A stretch of 64,000 nucleotides of DNA from NCBI GenBank assembly GCA_028023455.1, contig JAQFVV010006200.1, positions 7,924,521 to 7,988,520 on the forward strand. Direction: 5' to 3'. This stretch comes from Epiperipatus broadwayi. Taxonomy: Eukaryota; Onychophora; Udeonychophora; Euonychophora; Peripatidae. Both the position numbers and the translations under genes were made by a program. Below the pieces are notes generated by a model, which searched no databases, was not told the DNA's origin, and saw only the letters and a list, made by a program, of their open reading frames with translations. This document shows positions 24,371 to 35,730 of this stretch, piece by piece. The stretch's first letter is position 1. Every line of letters begins with the position of its first letter.

Positions 24371-24702
24371 TGGTTTATTTAACCGCCGAGGTTAATCAGT
24401 ATTATCGCCAACCCTTAAAACGTCCAACTGATTTTGAGCTAGCTTATGTTCGCTCTACTTCACAATTAATAAATACTACTAGCAGATGGTTCCTGCATAA
24501 GCTTTCAAGTTAATAATTCCGTATACATATATATTATGTCACGCGAGCACGTAAGTATATTAGCAACAACGAATACTCCAACAATTATTATTGTTGTTTG
24601 TTCTAATGATTTACAGTCGATCTCTAACAAATAATTATTTGACATAAATGTATCCATTGTTCTGGGTAATATCTCATGACAGGTTTTAATTAGTATATCA
24701 CA
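24371..24702 (-). repeat. 3' LTR of the gypsy-like element
   Basis: On the minus strand it starts TGTGATATAC and ends AAATAAACCA (TG...CA). About 97 percent identical to 26657-26988 by eye. The purine run AATGGGAGAAG directly precedes its start and is the likely polypurine tract (24703-24713). Confidence 0.9.
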
Positions 24703-24761
24703 CTTCTCCCATTACACAGAACTAGGAGTAAACATGGAAACATTTTCTTTTCTCCTCTCTT

Positions 24762-26602
24762 CTAGCAGAAATAGTCTTTTAAGAATTTGGGAGACTGGTT
24801 TTTTTCCTGAGGTCTTGGTGATCTTTCTTTAATGTTTTTGTTTGCTACTAGCCTTGGCATATCTTCCCGAGTATCTGTTTGTCCAGTTTGTGGTTTATCT
24901 ATCTCTGATTTCGTCTTTGCCGGTTCAATGATTTTATTTCCATTGGGTTTATTGTTCTCCCAGCTTGGAGAGCTGTGATGGCGTATGTGGTTTATGTGTC
25001 TATCTCTGAACCATATTTTATTTTCTGTTTCGGACCGTGCATTTTTAGCTGATGGCCATAAAATATATTCTCTTATTGTTGATCGGGCATTTGATTGACA
25101 TGCTGTGCATGTTTTTGTGAAGGACTCAATGTCTTCATTTATTTAGGCCACCAAACATAGCTTCTGGTGAGTGCTTTTGCCCGAACAACTCCTGGGTGTC
25201 CATTGTGCAGCATTTTGAGCACCTGATTCCGGCCCTGTGAAGGTATTATAACTCTGTCTCCATTTAGTATGCACCTTTTGCAGACTGATAAGCTTGAATG
25301 AGCATTCCAGAAAACCAGTGGCAAGTTCTTTGGTCGTTTGTTGGGCCAACCTTTACTAATCCATTTTATAAGCAATTGATATCCTGGATCATTATCTGTC
25401 CACTCTGCTACTTTTTTACTATTTATCCGTGAATTCCATTTGTCTATGTAGTTGATTTCCACATTGACTTTTTTTATCTTGTTTATGGTAATTCCAAGTG
25501 GTCTAAACCAATTCTGGCCTATTAATGGATTTACTTGTTTATAGACTATGTATAGAGGTAATTTTCTTATTTTTGAGTTTAATTTAACTTTTACTTTTAC
25601 CATTCCAACTATTTCAACCATATTGCTGTTTATGTCTTTGGCGCTTACATTGGTTTTTTCCATTTTACGTGTAATGTTTCCTTGCACAGTGAGAACTTCC
25701 CAATCACTAAGGGACATTAGCGTAACTCCAGAGCTGCTGTCAATTTCCATTTTGATGTGTTTCCCTTCAATGAGTATTGGCAATTTGAATTCTGCTTCAT
25801 TATATTTTAAATTTTTAATGTTTGTATTAAAATTTCTTTTGTCTGTATTTTCTGGTTTTTGTTTACGACAGACTTTCGCTAGATGACCTTTCAATCCGCA
25901 ATTTGTACAATACTCTCGATTTTTCTTACAATTTTGAGCGATATGTCTCGGTTTGCCACAGCAGTAACAGTTTGTTTTTTTATCGTTTACTCTTTGCTGT
26001 TTTGACCTTTCATTTCCCTGTTCAGTGGTTTTATTAATTGATTGGTAAAAATTTACCGATGGTGTGGTATCTAGAAATTCTTTAGCTTGGTTCATCACAA
26101 ACTTGTGTGCAATTACTCTTTTAATGGCATCCTTGTAATTTAACTCCGAATCGGCTAGTAGTTGTTCATGTAATTTACTGTCATATATGCCCCATAATAA
26201 CTGCTCCAGCAGGGCCTCTTCTAGAAATTGTGCATAGACACAAATTTTTTCTAGTTCCCTTAGCACTGTGTCAAATTCTTTAAAAGTTTCTGTTTTCATT
26301 TGCCGTTGATTTCAAAAATGCAGTCTAGTGACGTGTTTCGACGAAAGAGGGCAGAAGTGTGCTGTTAATTTTTGAACAATTTCATCATATTGAAAAGTTT
26401 CAGGCTCTGCTGATTCACATAGACAGTTTGCGATCTCGAGCAATTTTATTCCAGAAAATCCAAGTAATATGGCCACCTTTATGTGGTTTTCCTTGATATT
26501 GTTAACAAGAAAAAATTTGCCCACATGTTTAATGTATAGTGACCAGTTGGTAGGATTCTCGATATCAAATTCTCCTATTGACATTTGGAACTTGGCGGCC
26601 AT
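24762..26602 (-). pseudogene. gag-protease with integrase ends, RT deleted
   Basis: The product begins MAAKFQMSIGEFDIENPTNW, a gypsy-type gag start followed by YIKHVGKFFLVNNI. An in-frame TGA at 26312-26314 interrupts gag; the same frame resumes (MKTETFKEFDTVLREL) and continues through a basic stretch, two CCHC zinc knuckles (CYCCGKPRHIAQNC and CTNCGLKGHLAKVC) and a retropepsin-like domain whose active site is altered (EIDSSSGVTLMS, where D-T/S-G-A is usual), ending in LIGQNWFRPL. The frame then jumps straight to a segment before integrase (WTDNDPG) and the zinc-binding HNGHPG...YVWWP. After a frameshift near 25139 come TCTACQ and, past a missing catalytic core, the C-terminal WFRDRHINHIRHHSS; the stop is at about 24762. 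The start at 26602 was chosen because it follows the primer binding site and fits the gag family. Confidence 0.85.
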
Positions 26603-26636
26603 TGCTGATTACGTTTAATGAATCTTTTACAGGTTC

Positions 26637-26656
26637 TATCATTGACTGCACCAAAT
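26637..26656 (-). promoter_or_regulatory. Primer binding site of the gypsy-like element
   Basis: Minus strand next to the 5' LTR reads TTTGGTGCAGTCAATGATAG. The TGG start is typical of sites that pair with a tRNA 3' CCA end. I could not name the tRNA. Confidence 0.6.
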
Positions 26657-26988
26657 TGGTTTATTTAACTGCCGAGGTTAATCAGTATTATCGCCAACCC
26701 TTAAAACATCCAACTGGTTTTGAACTAGCTAATGTTCACTCTACTTCACAATTAATAAATACTACTAGCAGATAGTTTCTGCATAAGCTTTCAAGTTAAT
26801 AATTCCGTATACATATATATTATGTCACGCGAGCACGTAAGTATATTAGCAACAACGAATACTCCAACAATTATTATTGTTGTTTGTTCTAATGATTTAC
26901 AGTCGATCTCTAACAAATAATTATTTGACATAAATGTATCCATTGTTCTGGGTAGTATCTCATGGCAGGTTTTAATTAGTATATCACA
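26657..26988 (-). repeat. 5' LTR of the gypsy-like element
   Basis: Partner of 24371-24702, with the same TG...CA ends and the 5-bp AATGT duplication on its outer side. As 5' LTR it should hold the promoter, but no clear TATA position can be chosen because the whole LTR is AT-rich. Confidence 0.9.
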
Positions 26989-26993
26989 AATGT

Positions 26994-28641
26994 GTATTTC
27001 CATAAATAAATCCAGCACCTATATTTTAAATATGTGAACACTCCTAACACAATAATTATTTTTATAATCTGAATATATCACATCCATACTCTTTACTACA
27101 ATGACTTGCAAAGACAATATGGTGGAAGAAAATAGAATAGAACTAAGTCTGATTGATACACACTTTATCTCATATTAATGTTTGTAAAGATTTAATTTAT
27201 ACTTCTATAAATTTCATAACTGATTCACAAAACAATATTGATTAAATTTAGAAAAATTCCTTAACATATAAATTTAAATATTATTATACACTAAGATTTG
27301 TTTACATATTCTCACATACTTCAAAGAACTTCAGTTTACTATAGTTTAATATACTAATTTAAAAGGCAAATAATTTACTTTATTTAAATTTTAAGTTGGT
27401 TGCACCATATATGGCTGGCTATCTTTAAACACCAACAAAATGCATAATATTTTTCTCTCTCTCTTTCTGTTTAGGAATTTAAAACATACTCAAAAAAAAT
27501 AATGCAGTACTAATAAAATAAATAGAGAATACAAATAATGGAGTACAATAAATATTATTTGAATTACAACAGACTCTTTTAAGGAATACCTAAAATCATT
27601 ATCCTCATAATACAGTAATGTTGTTGACCCCTAAAAGCATAGAGTTATATAATATTTTATTCATTTGAATAACTAAAATACCAGGGATATTTTATTTTTT
27701 CCTACTAGGATTCTAGATAATACTAATTACAAAATATATATATTTATTTAAATTATAATACTTTAAATAATACTTGAATTATAATATCTTCTTTCTGTAT
27801 ATAACAGATTCTATTTGCAAACAATATCTTCAGAATAGTAAATGATTTTAAAATATATTTTGAATATTGTTCCAAAATAATCTTCTAAATAATTCTAATA
27901 TGTTGACAGAGAACCATAAATTTAAAAACAAATGGAAAATTCATGCAAGGTAAGCAATTTAATAGATACATGAGTAAATTAGTCAATACTTGAAAGTTAT
28001 TCAGTTAGTTTTAGTAGAAATATTTCATTGAAGCAGTATAGAAAAATTAATAAAACAGCTAAATATTCAAACATTGATATCAGGGCAAATAAATATACCT
28101 TCCAAATAAAGTATAGAAAGATAAGGTGAGTTAACTTTGCAAAGATAAGTTAATAATATTAACAACAACGTTAAGTTTGTTGACATTAATGAAATTATGA
28201 CTTTTATTACTTGAGAGATTACATCCAGATTTGCCAAAATACATGAGACTTAAATGGAGAGATATATAATAAAGTGAAATAAATTTATAATCTGTAACAT
28301 AATTTATAGCAAAATGTGTTTCTCTTGAATAAAATAGGCAGATATAAAATGGAGCTTAAATAATAATGCAGATAATTCAATAATTTATAGCTAAACAATT
28401 AACTTATATTTCTATTGATGTATTAAATCTATCTTTTGTATGAAACAATCATTAACACATAATTAATGATTTACATTTTACACCATGTGTGAACTCTGTA
28501 AATAAAATGAAAATACAAAGAAATATTCTACATTTTCTACAGGATAATTATTCAGACATGATGAGATAAGAACCAACATTCTAGGCTTAATAATTTATAT
28601 TGTACATAGATTTAATAACAAAGTAAAATGGTTGACATAAA
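26994..28641. other. AT-rich DNA, no features seen
   Basis: No repeat or coding signal recognised. Confidence 0.45.
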
Positions 28642-28651
28642 TATAACAAAT

Positions 28652-29078
28652 TAAGAAGGTAAAATGAATGGAGATAAGTATTTAGTTAGAATAAAAGATA
28701 AAGAAAGATTATATTGATAGTGATTAAAAAAATTTTTTTGGAGTAGTGTAATTAAAATTACTTTATAATGTAAATATTATATGTATTAAAGTTATATGTA
28801 TAGGTATATGTTATAAAGAAAAGAGAATAAAAAAGATTTTAAAAGAATATAAAATAGGATGGTAAATATGTTAATGATATTATATGAATTGAAAAGGTTA
28901 GGAAATATTTTTAAAAAATTTAAAAGTTTGATAGGAATTTAATAATTTTATAAAATAATGTATTTTAATGGTTATATTTTTATGTGTGTTCAAATTTTGT
29001 AGTCGAAACTGTAATCAATAATAAAAGTTTTTTTGCTGAAAAGTGAAATGTGTAAGATTTTTGAAATTCAATATTATA
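28652..29078 (+). repeat. Left terminal direct repeat of the PLE
   Basis: Matches 31994-32435. It lacks 25 bases after TTTGTAG (about 29003) that in the right copy hold the first half of the hammerhead motif. In PLEs such pseudo-LTRs arise by tandem or circular templates and carry promoter and ribozyme functions. Confidence 0.8.
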
Positions 29079-29162
29079 TATGAAGACAGCAAAAACAGAG
29101 GAGGAAGAAAAGAATTTAGAAGGACTATATAATATACTATATATGATTATCACAAGGAAAAT

Positions 29163-31785
29163 ATGACAGAACAGGATTTGAATATAATGGATAATATGAC
29201 CAGTATAATGAAAGTGAATAATATTAAAATGTTTATGAACTATATTAAGATAATGGAAGGAGAAGAAGTTTCTAAGATTATAAATAAAAGATGGAGATTG
29301 TTGATAAAACTGAATAATGTTAAAAATAATATTTGTTTTATGAAAGATTGTATAAGTAATAATGTTATACCAAATTTTGTAAAAATTAAGTTGAGGATTA
29401 GTATGAAGAACAAATGTAATATGATAAGGGGATGGAGGAAAGGGTGTTAAAAGAATATATAAGGAATGAATATAGAAATAAAAAAGGGATATGTAAAGAG
29501 ATTATGGAATTAGAAGAGAAGTTGGTTAATAAAATTATTAATAAAGAAGAAAACATTTTTGAGGATATGTATAAGAAGAAAAAAGAATTCATTAATGATA
29601 AGACCAGAATAAGACATCAAACAAAAATGAATAAGTTAATGGAAGGAAGAAGAAGTAAGGATGAAGAACAGAAGAAAGAAAGAAAAGAAGAAGGAAGTAA
29701 TATATGTAATTTAACATCAATTACAATTAAAAGAAGAATTAAAAGTAATATGTAAAGAATTAAAATTTGTGCCATATGGGGATAGTAATGATAAAAAAGA
29801 TATACTAAAGATACAGGTGGTAATGGAAAAAATAATGCAAAAGTATTTGGAGGAGAAATATAGAAAATATTATTATGAAAATAAAGATATATATAATATT
29901 ATAAGTAGGGATGATAAAAGGTGGATTGAAAGGTTGAGAGAAGAGGTGAATAATGTGATATATAAAATGAAAAATCAAAAGGCCAATAATTTTATGGATA
30001 AAGAAAGGATTAGAATAGAAGAAGTTAGAAATATAAAAAAGAAGTATGGAGGGGATATTATTTTTATAAAGTCAGATAAGGGTAGAAAGTTAGTAATGAT
30101 GGAAAAAGAAAGAGTATGTTAGGAAGATGGAGAGAATGTTAGAGGAAGAGTTTTTATAAAGATAAGAAAAGATGAACAAGGGGGGAGAATGTAGAGGAAG
30201 AGTTTTTATAAAGATAAGAAAAGATGATATTAAGACTATTAATAAAAAAATTTATGAGATGGTTAAAGGATTGTATAATAAAAGAGTAATAGATAGAAGG
30301 GTATTGGGAGAAATAGTAAGTAAAGAATGTGAAGTAGCAAAGATTTATGGGCACCAAAGATTCATAAAGAAGGAATACCTTTAAATCCAGTGATTAATGG
30401 AAAAGGGGCATATTATGATAAAGTATCAAAGTGGTTAGGGAATATTTTTAAGAAATACGTGAATAAAAATAGTCAGACATATATTAAGAATAATAAGGAA
30501 TTGGTTAAAGAGATTAAAAGAAAAGCAAAGGAGTATAGTAATTATAAATTAACATTGATAAAAATAGATGTAGTTTCAATGTATATGAATATTAATGTAG
30601 AAAAGGCAATTAGAATAGCAATAAATAAGTATAATAATGATAAGGAAAAGGAGATAGAGATACCTATAGATAAGTTAAAGAATTTAATGGAGATGTGCTG
30701 TAAAAATGTGACATTTGAGTTTAATAAATTTTATAAGCAAAAGGAAGGGTTATTGATAGGAGATGCATTGAGTGGGGATTTGAATGATGTGTATATGCAG
30801 GAGATGGAGGAAGTAATGATAGAGGATGAAAATGCACCGGTAATGATTAAGAGATATGTTGATGATTATTTATTAATATTCAATAAAAGTGAATGGCAAA
30901 TTAAAAAATATATAGATAAAATTAACAAGGTGGATGAAAAGTTAAAATTTATAGTAGAATGGGAAAAGGAGAATAAATTAGCATATTTAGATATATTAAT
31001 AAGGAAAGAATATGTTAAGGGAAGATGTGAATTGGAGACAGAAGTGTATAGAAAAATAGGTAATAACAATATTATGAATTGGAGGTCTAATATTGATAAT
31101 AGGTATAAAATTAATTCTATAAATTCAAGGATGCATAAGGCTATTAGTTATTGTAATAATAAAGATTATGATAAGGAGGTAGGGAGGATAGTTGAAAATT
31201 TTAAGGATAGTGATTTTTCAGAAGAAGTGTTAAGAAAGAATATAGAAAGAATAGAAGAGAAATTTAAAGAGGAAGAAAAAGAAGGTAGAGAAGTTGTAAG
31301 GAAGAAAGATAATAGAGAGAAATATAGGAATTAAAACTAAAGATAATAGAGTAGTTAATGGAATAAATAGAATTATCAGAACAATTAATAAACTTTTAAG
31401 AATACTATAAGGTATAGAATAATGAATAGAAAGAATGTGATGGACATATTAGATAATAAATATATTAATGAGGAGAGGAGAAATATTAATGGGGTGTATG
31501 AAATAGAATGTAAAATATGTAAAGATAAAAGAATTAGAAATAAGTATGTGGGCAAAACAAAAAATTCTATATATACTGGGTTGGTACAGCATAAATACGA
31601 TAAAAGGTCACCAATATATATGCATACTATGGAAACAGTCATAATATTGGGAAAGAGAGCATTAGAATGATTAGTTATACAGATAAAATAAGGGATAGAA
31701 AAATAAAGGAAGCAATATTTATAAAGAAAATTAAACCAAATCTTAATAAAAATGGGGGAGGGGTAAAAACAATAATAGCATAAAA
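29163..31785 (+). pseudogene. PLE reverse transcriptase/GIY-YIG polyprotein, frameshifted
   Basis: Coding pieces in changing frames: 29163-29450, 29432-29755, 29769-30122, 30172-30384, about 30349-31334, and 31422-31785. In order: an N-terminal lysine-rich region; IIFIKSDKGRKLVMMEKE (PLE N-terminal core); the APKIHKEGIPLNPVING block of RT motif 1; KIDVVSMYMNINVEKA (motif A, catalytic D); QKEGLLIGDALSG, where PMGSPLS is usual; RYVDDYLLIF with the catalytic YVDD; a thumb region; then the nuclease with GVYEIECKIC and KYVGKTKNSI; and the end FIKKIKPNLNKNGG. A one-base loss near 30350 splits KIYG from PKIHK. A 50-bp tandem duplication (30130-30230), a shift near 31325 and another near 31605 break it further. 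The RT would prime at nicks made by the endonuclease. The non-standard motif in place of PMGSPLS is notable. Confidence 0.85.
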
Positions 31786-31993
31786 GGAAATAATAGTATA
31801 AGAGAAAAAGAAAGTTTTTTTGGGTGTGATAGAAATAGTAAAAAATATTAATAGTTATAAAAATAGTTAATAGAGGGAGATGTAGGATAGAATATGAAAG
31901 AGAGGTTAAAAAGGAAGTTGAATTACTAGAGTAAGATGGAGGATAGAGAAAGTTGAAAGAATAGAATAAGGTAAGAAAATTTTATATGGAATA

Positions 31994-32435
31994 ATTAAGA
32001 TGGTAAAATGAATGGAAATAAGTATTTAGTTAGAATAAAAGATAAAGAAAGATTATATTGATAGTGATTAAAAAATTTTTTTTGTAGTGTAATTAAAATT
32101 ACTTTATAATGTAAATATTATATGTATTAAAGTTATAGGTATATGTTATAAAGAAAAGAGGATAAAAAAGATTTTAAAAGAATATAAAATAGGATGGTAA
32201 ATATGTTAATGATATTATATGAATTGAAAAGGTTAGGAAATATTTTTAAAAAATTTAAAAGTTCGATAGGAATTTAATAATTTTATAAAATAATGTATTT
32301 TAATGGTTATATTTTTATGCGTGTTCAAATTTTGTAGATCTGGTGAAGACTGCATGGTACAGTCGAAACTGTAATCAATAATAAAAGTTTTTTTTGCTGA
32401 AAAGTGAAATGTGTAAGATTTTTGAAATTCAATAT
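31994..32435 (+). repeat. Right terminal direct repeat of the PLE
   Basis: Nearly identical to 28652-29078 but with the complete hammerhead segment. Ends in AATATTAT before the target duplication. Confidence 0.8.
32335..32378 (+). ncRNA. Hammerhead-like motif in PLE terminal repeat
   Basis: CTGGTGA (32340-32346), then AGACTG-CATGGTA-CAGTC with a perfect 5-bp stem II (GACTG/CAGTC), then GAAA (32365-32368) and CTGTAATC. Hammerheads are known in PLE terminal repeats. This one deviates from the CTGANGA consensus at one core base (A to G), which normally lowers or abolishes cleavage. Confidence 0.6.
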
Positions 32436-32580
32436 TATAACAAATATAGTTATTTAATTTGCACTAACCATGATTAATCCCCATTAAAATTAGAAATAAC
32501 AAAGTAAGTAACACATTGAAGTGGAAATAAATTGCAAAAATATGGATGTTGACAAAGAATTGGTATAGAAATTAAAAAGG

Positions 32581-32755
32581 ACAGTAGCAACTTTCTCCAT
32601 ATAATATTGCCATCTAGTTTAAGCCAAAATAATCAATGGATAATTGCTATGGCTAGCACTAGGTGGCACTATTGTACAGAGAAAGTTGCTACTGTGTTAA
32701 CAGATTATGTAAGCATGAGAAATGGTGATCATGTGATTATATAATGATTTAAATT
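32581..32755 (+). repeat. Family C palindromic repeat, short copy
   Basis: ACAGTAGCAACTTTCTCC and its mirror GAGAAAGTTGCTACTGT frame a shortened centre; GGTGGCACTATTGTA is a shared marker. Behind the right arm is the shared tail TAAGCATGAGAAATGGTGAT and CATGTGAT. The ribozyme centre is deleted. Confidence 0.65.
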
Positions 32756-35421
32756 AAAAATTCTAAATATTAAATTAGAATATAAAAATTTCTTTTGTTT
32801 GATAAATAAAATTATCAAACATAATACAGACTTTCCATAAGATATAGCAGAATAATCTCCTTAATTGTACATTTTATTTTAATTCTAAAATTTTATTAAA
32901 ACTTAAGCAAACAAGAAAAAAACCCAAAATAGCAAATAAAGGTGATAAAGATAATGATATAATGGACCTGCTAATTTGGTAATAAAATTTAAGCAACATC
33001 AAATACCTATTTTTTTAATTGTAATATGAAAGAAAAATTAAGTAGGCTATAATAAGTACACATTAACATATAATGTAAAATTATGTTAAACAGGATTGTG
33101 ATAGAATTATTAATTTGTAGAGCACAAACTAACGGACAATTTATATTAACAATGTTTAATGAGTTACACACGTTATACATTGAACATGGTAATGTTTATT
33201 TCTTTCATTTACAATTAGATGCTTAGTTTTATTTTATCCATTTATTGATTTAACACAATGAAATAGAGGGGGGAAATATTTATGCTTACAAGTTATAACT
33301 CGATTTAAAATTAAAGTTCAAATAATAGTTTCAAAAGTTTCAAGGAGTTAAAGTAAATATGAAATAAATAAAAATTGTTCTTGTAAGCATAAATTTCTAC
33401 TAGAATTTTCTCTCCCCTTCTTTTCTTTCATGGTCTGTAGAATAGTCCATGACAGTAGCAAACTTCATGAGACAAGAACCTGTAGACGTTTTAGCAAGAC
33501 CTTTCTGCAAGCTATTCTTTTACTGTGGATTGTCTTGGGTAAAACAAAAATAAGTACGATTTTTATTTAATGATCAAGTTGATCAAATAATGAGTTTTAA
33601 TAAAGTTATATAATTCAGGAAAGCAAAGAAATTATATGAAAAAAGAAAGAAGCAAATTTGAATCAGCGTTCCAACGCTGATTATTTATACATAAATTCTA
33701 TAGAGGCAAAAATAAATAAGCAAATAAATAAAATATATGAACACAATTAAAAAAAATTATCATAATTTTATATCTCTATCAGTTTTCTACTTTAAAATAA
33801 CAAGTTAGAAAAATTTAAACATGAAAGTTTCAGCTTTGCAAGCGTGTGTCAACATACCGTATATTTTTTTAATAAATATACCGGAAATAGGCAAAACCGA
33901 CTGATTTGACGAGTTCTATACTTAGGATCCTGTATATGGCAACGTTTGCTTCTTTTATTTATGATTTAGTTGCTTAGTACATTTTGTTTCGTTAGTGATT
34001 AAATGCAATGGCATAAATAGATGGGGGAAATTTTAAACTTACAGGTAACATTTCATTACAAAGTATATTTTTACGAAGTATTTTTTTTTTATATAATACG
34101 GGTTTTTCCATCTTCGCAATATACATCAATTTTCATAAATAAATCCATTCAAATGCAACAATCTTTTAAACAATTACAAAATTTGTATTCAAATCGTTGT
34201 TTCTTTTTTGAAACTGATATTTTTTTTTTTAAAATTAAATCTTTTTTTATCAGTAAAACAAATGTGTATTTGTTATAAATTTACTCTGCGTGAAGGAAAA
34301 TTTTCTATTTTTTTTTTTTTTCATTTGTTTATCTTACATTTATCAGCATTTTTAAAAAGATTTAATTCGGGATTTTGGTTTTTTACTTCTTTCTAAAGGT
34401 AGATTGGACTTATAAAAAAAAAAAAATGAAATGAAAGATAATTTAAAATTTTAATGCTACTTTTCTGAGGTGATAAAACTTGGAAATAAAATTTTCATAA
34501 ACCTTGGTCAAATGAATTAATTATATTGCGTTGCTTAAAACTTTTATTTATTTCTTTAAAAAAATAAGCTGCAAAAATATTTATTATGTGCAAGTTGTAG
34601 GTTTCATTACTCATTGCCAAGAAAAACAAACTATGCACTCAATGTCCATAGAAATATACCCCCCCCCCACCTACACACGCATAAATAGTGAAAGGAAAAC
34701 CATATTTTAATTATATCATATTAGCTAATAATAGTTAGATATCTATTTATTTGCTCACATTTAATGGCTGACCAGCATGTTTAATGCAAGATATATGGAT
34801 CACAAGTCATTTTGATCACTTAAGTGCTCAAAAATTATATGAACTTTTGGGCAATTAACCATTACTTCGGGTTATCTATCTGAAACAATTTTTTATATCT
34901 TCATGTAATAATGATTTCATTTTATTAGAGATCATCTAAATTGGATTTAGATTAATATTTTTAAAGAGTAGCTAAGATTATATGTAACATTAATACTTAA
35001 TTATAATTGATTTTTTTCAATCTGTAATTGTTATGTAGTTGTATAGCTCAATATCAGTAATTTAGTAAAACAAATTATAAAAAAAAAAATATTCTTTTTT
35101 AAAAAAAAAACTGTACATTCATATCATGAATTCATTTTACTGATCAACATTTTGTTTAGAACCCTAAAAATAAATTTTCCACATTTTTTTTTTTAAAAAC
35201 TAAAATATGTTTAATATAGGGTATTACATATATAGACACACAGGTATATAATAAGCCTGTTTTCAGTTATTAAAATATGTTTAATATACTTTACCCACAA
35301 TAAAGCATAATAATATATACAATAAAATGCAGAGGTGTACTTTCCTGCTTAGAGAGATTATCAATGTACAGTTTTAATATACTAGCATAAGAGTTTTAAT
35401 GTAATTAGTAAAATTTAATGT
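32756..35421. other. AT-rich DNA with one perfect hairpin
   Basis: No genes found. A perfect 10-bp inverted repeat (arm AATCAGCGTT, 2-base loop) lies at 33661-33682. A C9 run lies at about 34661. The 60-85-residue frames near 34021-34396 are phenylalanine-rich translations of T runs. Confidence 0.45.
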
Positions 35422-35730
35422 AAAACAGGCAAAACTCACTATATGTATTGCCACACACAGCAATCTAGAGTAATCAATGGATGCCAGAAGGCTTGTGCAT
35501 AAAATCCCCATCTAGTGCCTACTCATCCAATATCCCCAGACTAGTTTCTGACTTGTGGCCTTCGTCAGTGAGGAGCCTTGGGTCTGAGAGCTTTCTGGCA
35601 TCCATTGATTACTCTAGCTTGCTGTGTGTGGCAATACATATAGTGAGTTTTGCCTGTTTTAACAACAGCTATACACAAGCATAAGAAGTGTTTGTCATGT
35701 GATGTTTATTGGCTTAATATTTAATGTAGT
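35422..35730 (-). repeat. Family C palindromic repeat with hammerhead centre
   Basis: Inverted arms of about 70 bp (AAAACAGGCAAAACTCACTA with its mirror ending at 35660; inner part AATCAATGGATGCCAGAA) enclose a unique centre with a hammerhead core on the minus strand. The tail after 35660 (AACAACAGCTATACACAAGC, ATGTGATGTTT) is shared with the other family C copies and with the LINE at 49.1 kb. A remnant with the same left end is at 60328-60405. Confidence 0.7.
35500..35585 (-). ncRNA. Hammerhead-like motif, family C
   Basis: Minus strand CTGACGA (35562-35568), spacer AGGCCACAAGTCA, GAAA (35545-35548). Stem II can form as GGC/GTC. Stem III pairs CTAGT after GAAA with ACTAG about 22 bases on. 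Stem I pairs TCCTC before the core with GGGGA after the cleavage region. All three helices of a hammerhead can thus be drawn, closed by stem III. The base next to ACTAG is A instead of the expected T, so cleavage may be weak. Confidence 0.65.

Larger units (their letters stand above)
24366..26993 (-). mobile_element. Non-autonomous Ty3/gypsy-like LTR retrotransposon
   Basis: A complete insertion of 2.6 kb: two 332-bp LTRs, primer binding site, gag-protease, integrase remnants, polypurine tract, and a perfect 5-bp target duplication AATGT (24366-24370 and 26989-26993). The LTRs differ at roughly ten positions, nearly all transitions, so the insertion is fairly young. Reverse transcriptase, RNase H and the integrase core are missing by clean internal deletion, so it would need enzymes from a full-length relative. 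Confidence 0.9.
28642..32445 (+). mobile_element. Nearly full-length Penelope-like element
   Basis: About 3.8 kb between direct copies of TATAACAAAT (28642-28651 and 32436-32445), a likely target duplication. It has terminal direct repeats of about 430-440 bp, a reverse transcriptase and a C-terminal GIY-YIG endonuclease in the usual PLE order. The terminal repeats are almost identical, so the insertion is recent, but the coding region is split over several frames, so this copy cannot make its protein. It was probably copied from an already defective or very error-prone template, or mobilised in trans. Confidence 0.85.

Noticed and set aside
25548-25886. 112-residue plus-strand frame
   Set aside because: It is antisense to the gag-protease coding region of the gypsy-like element and has no motif of its own.
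29398-29592. Hydrophobic minus-strand frames inside the PLE (also 30154-30357, 30866-31069, 31385-31642)
   Set aside because: They are antisense shadows of a lysine-rich coding strand, which always yields leucine/phenylalanine-rich frames.
33441-33540. Possible short exon (pyrimidine-rich stretch and CTGTAG before, GGTAAAAC after)
   Set aside because: Splice-like signals are common in AT-rich DNA and the translated segment matched nothing I recognise; there are no neighbouring exons.
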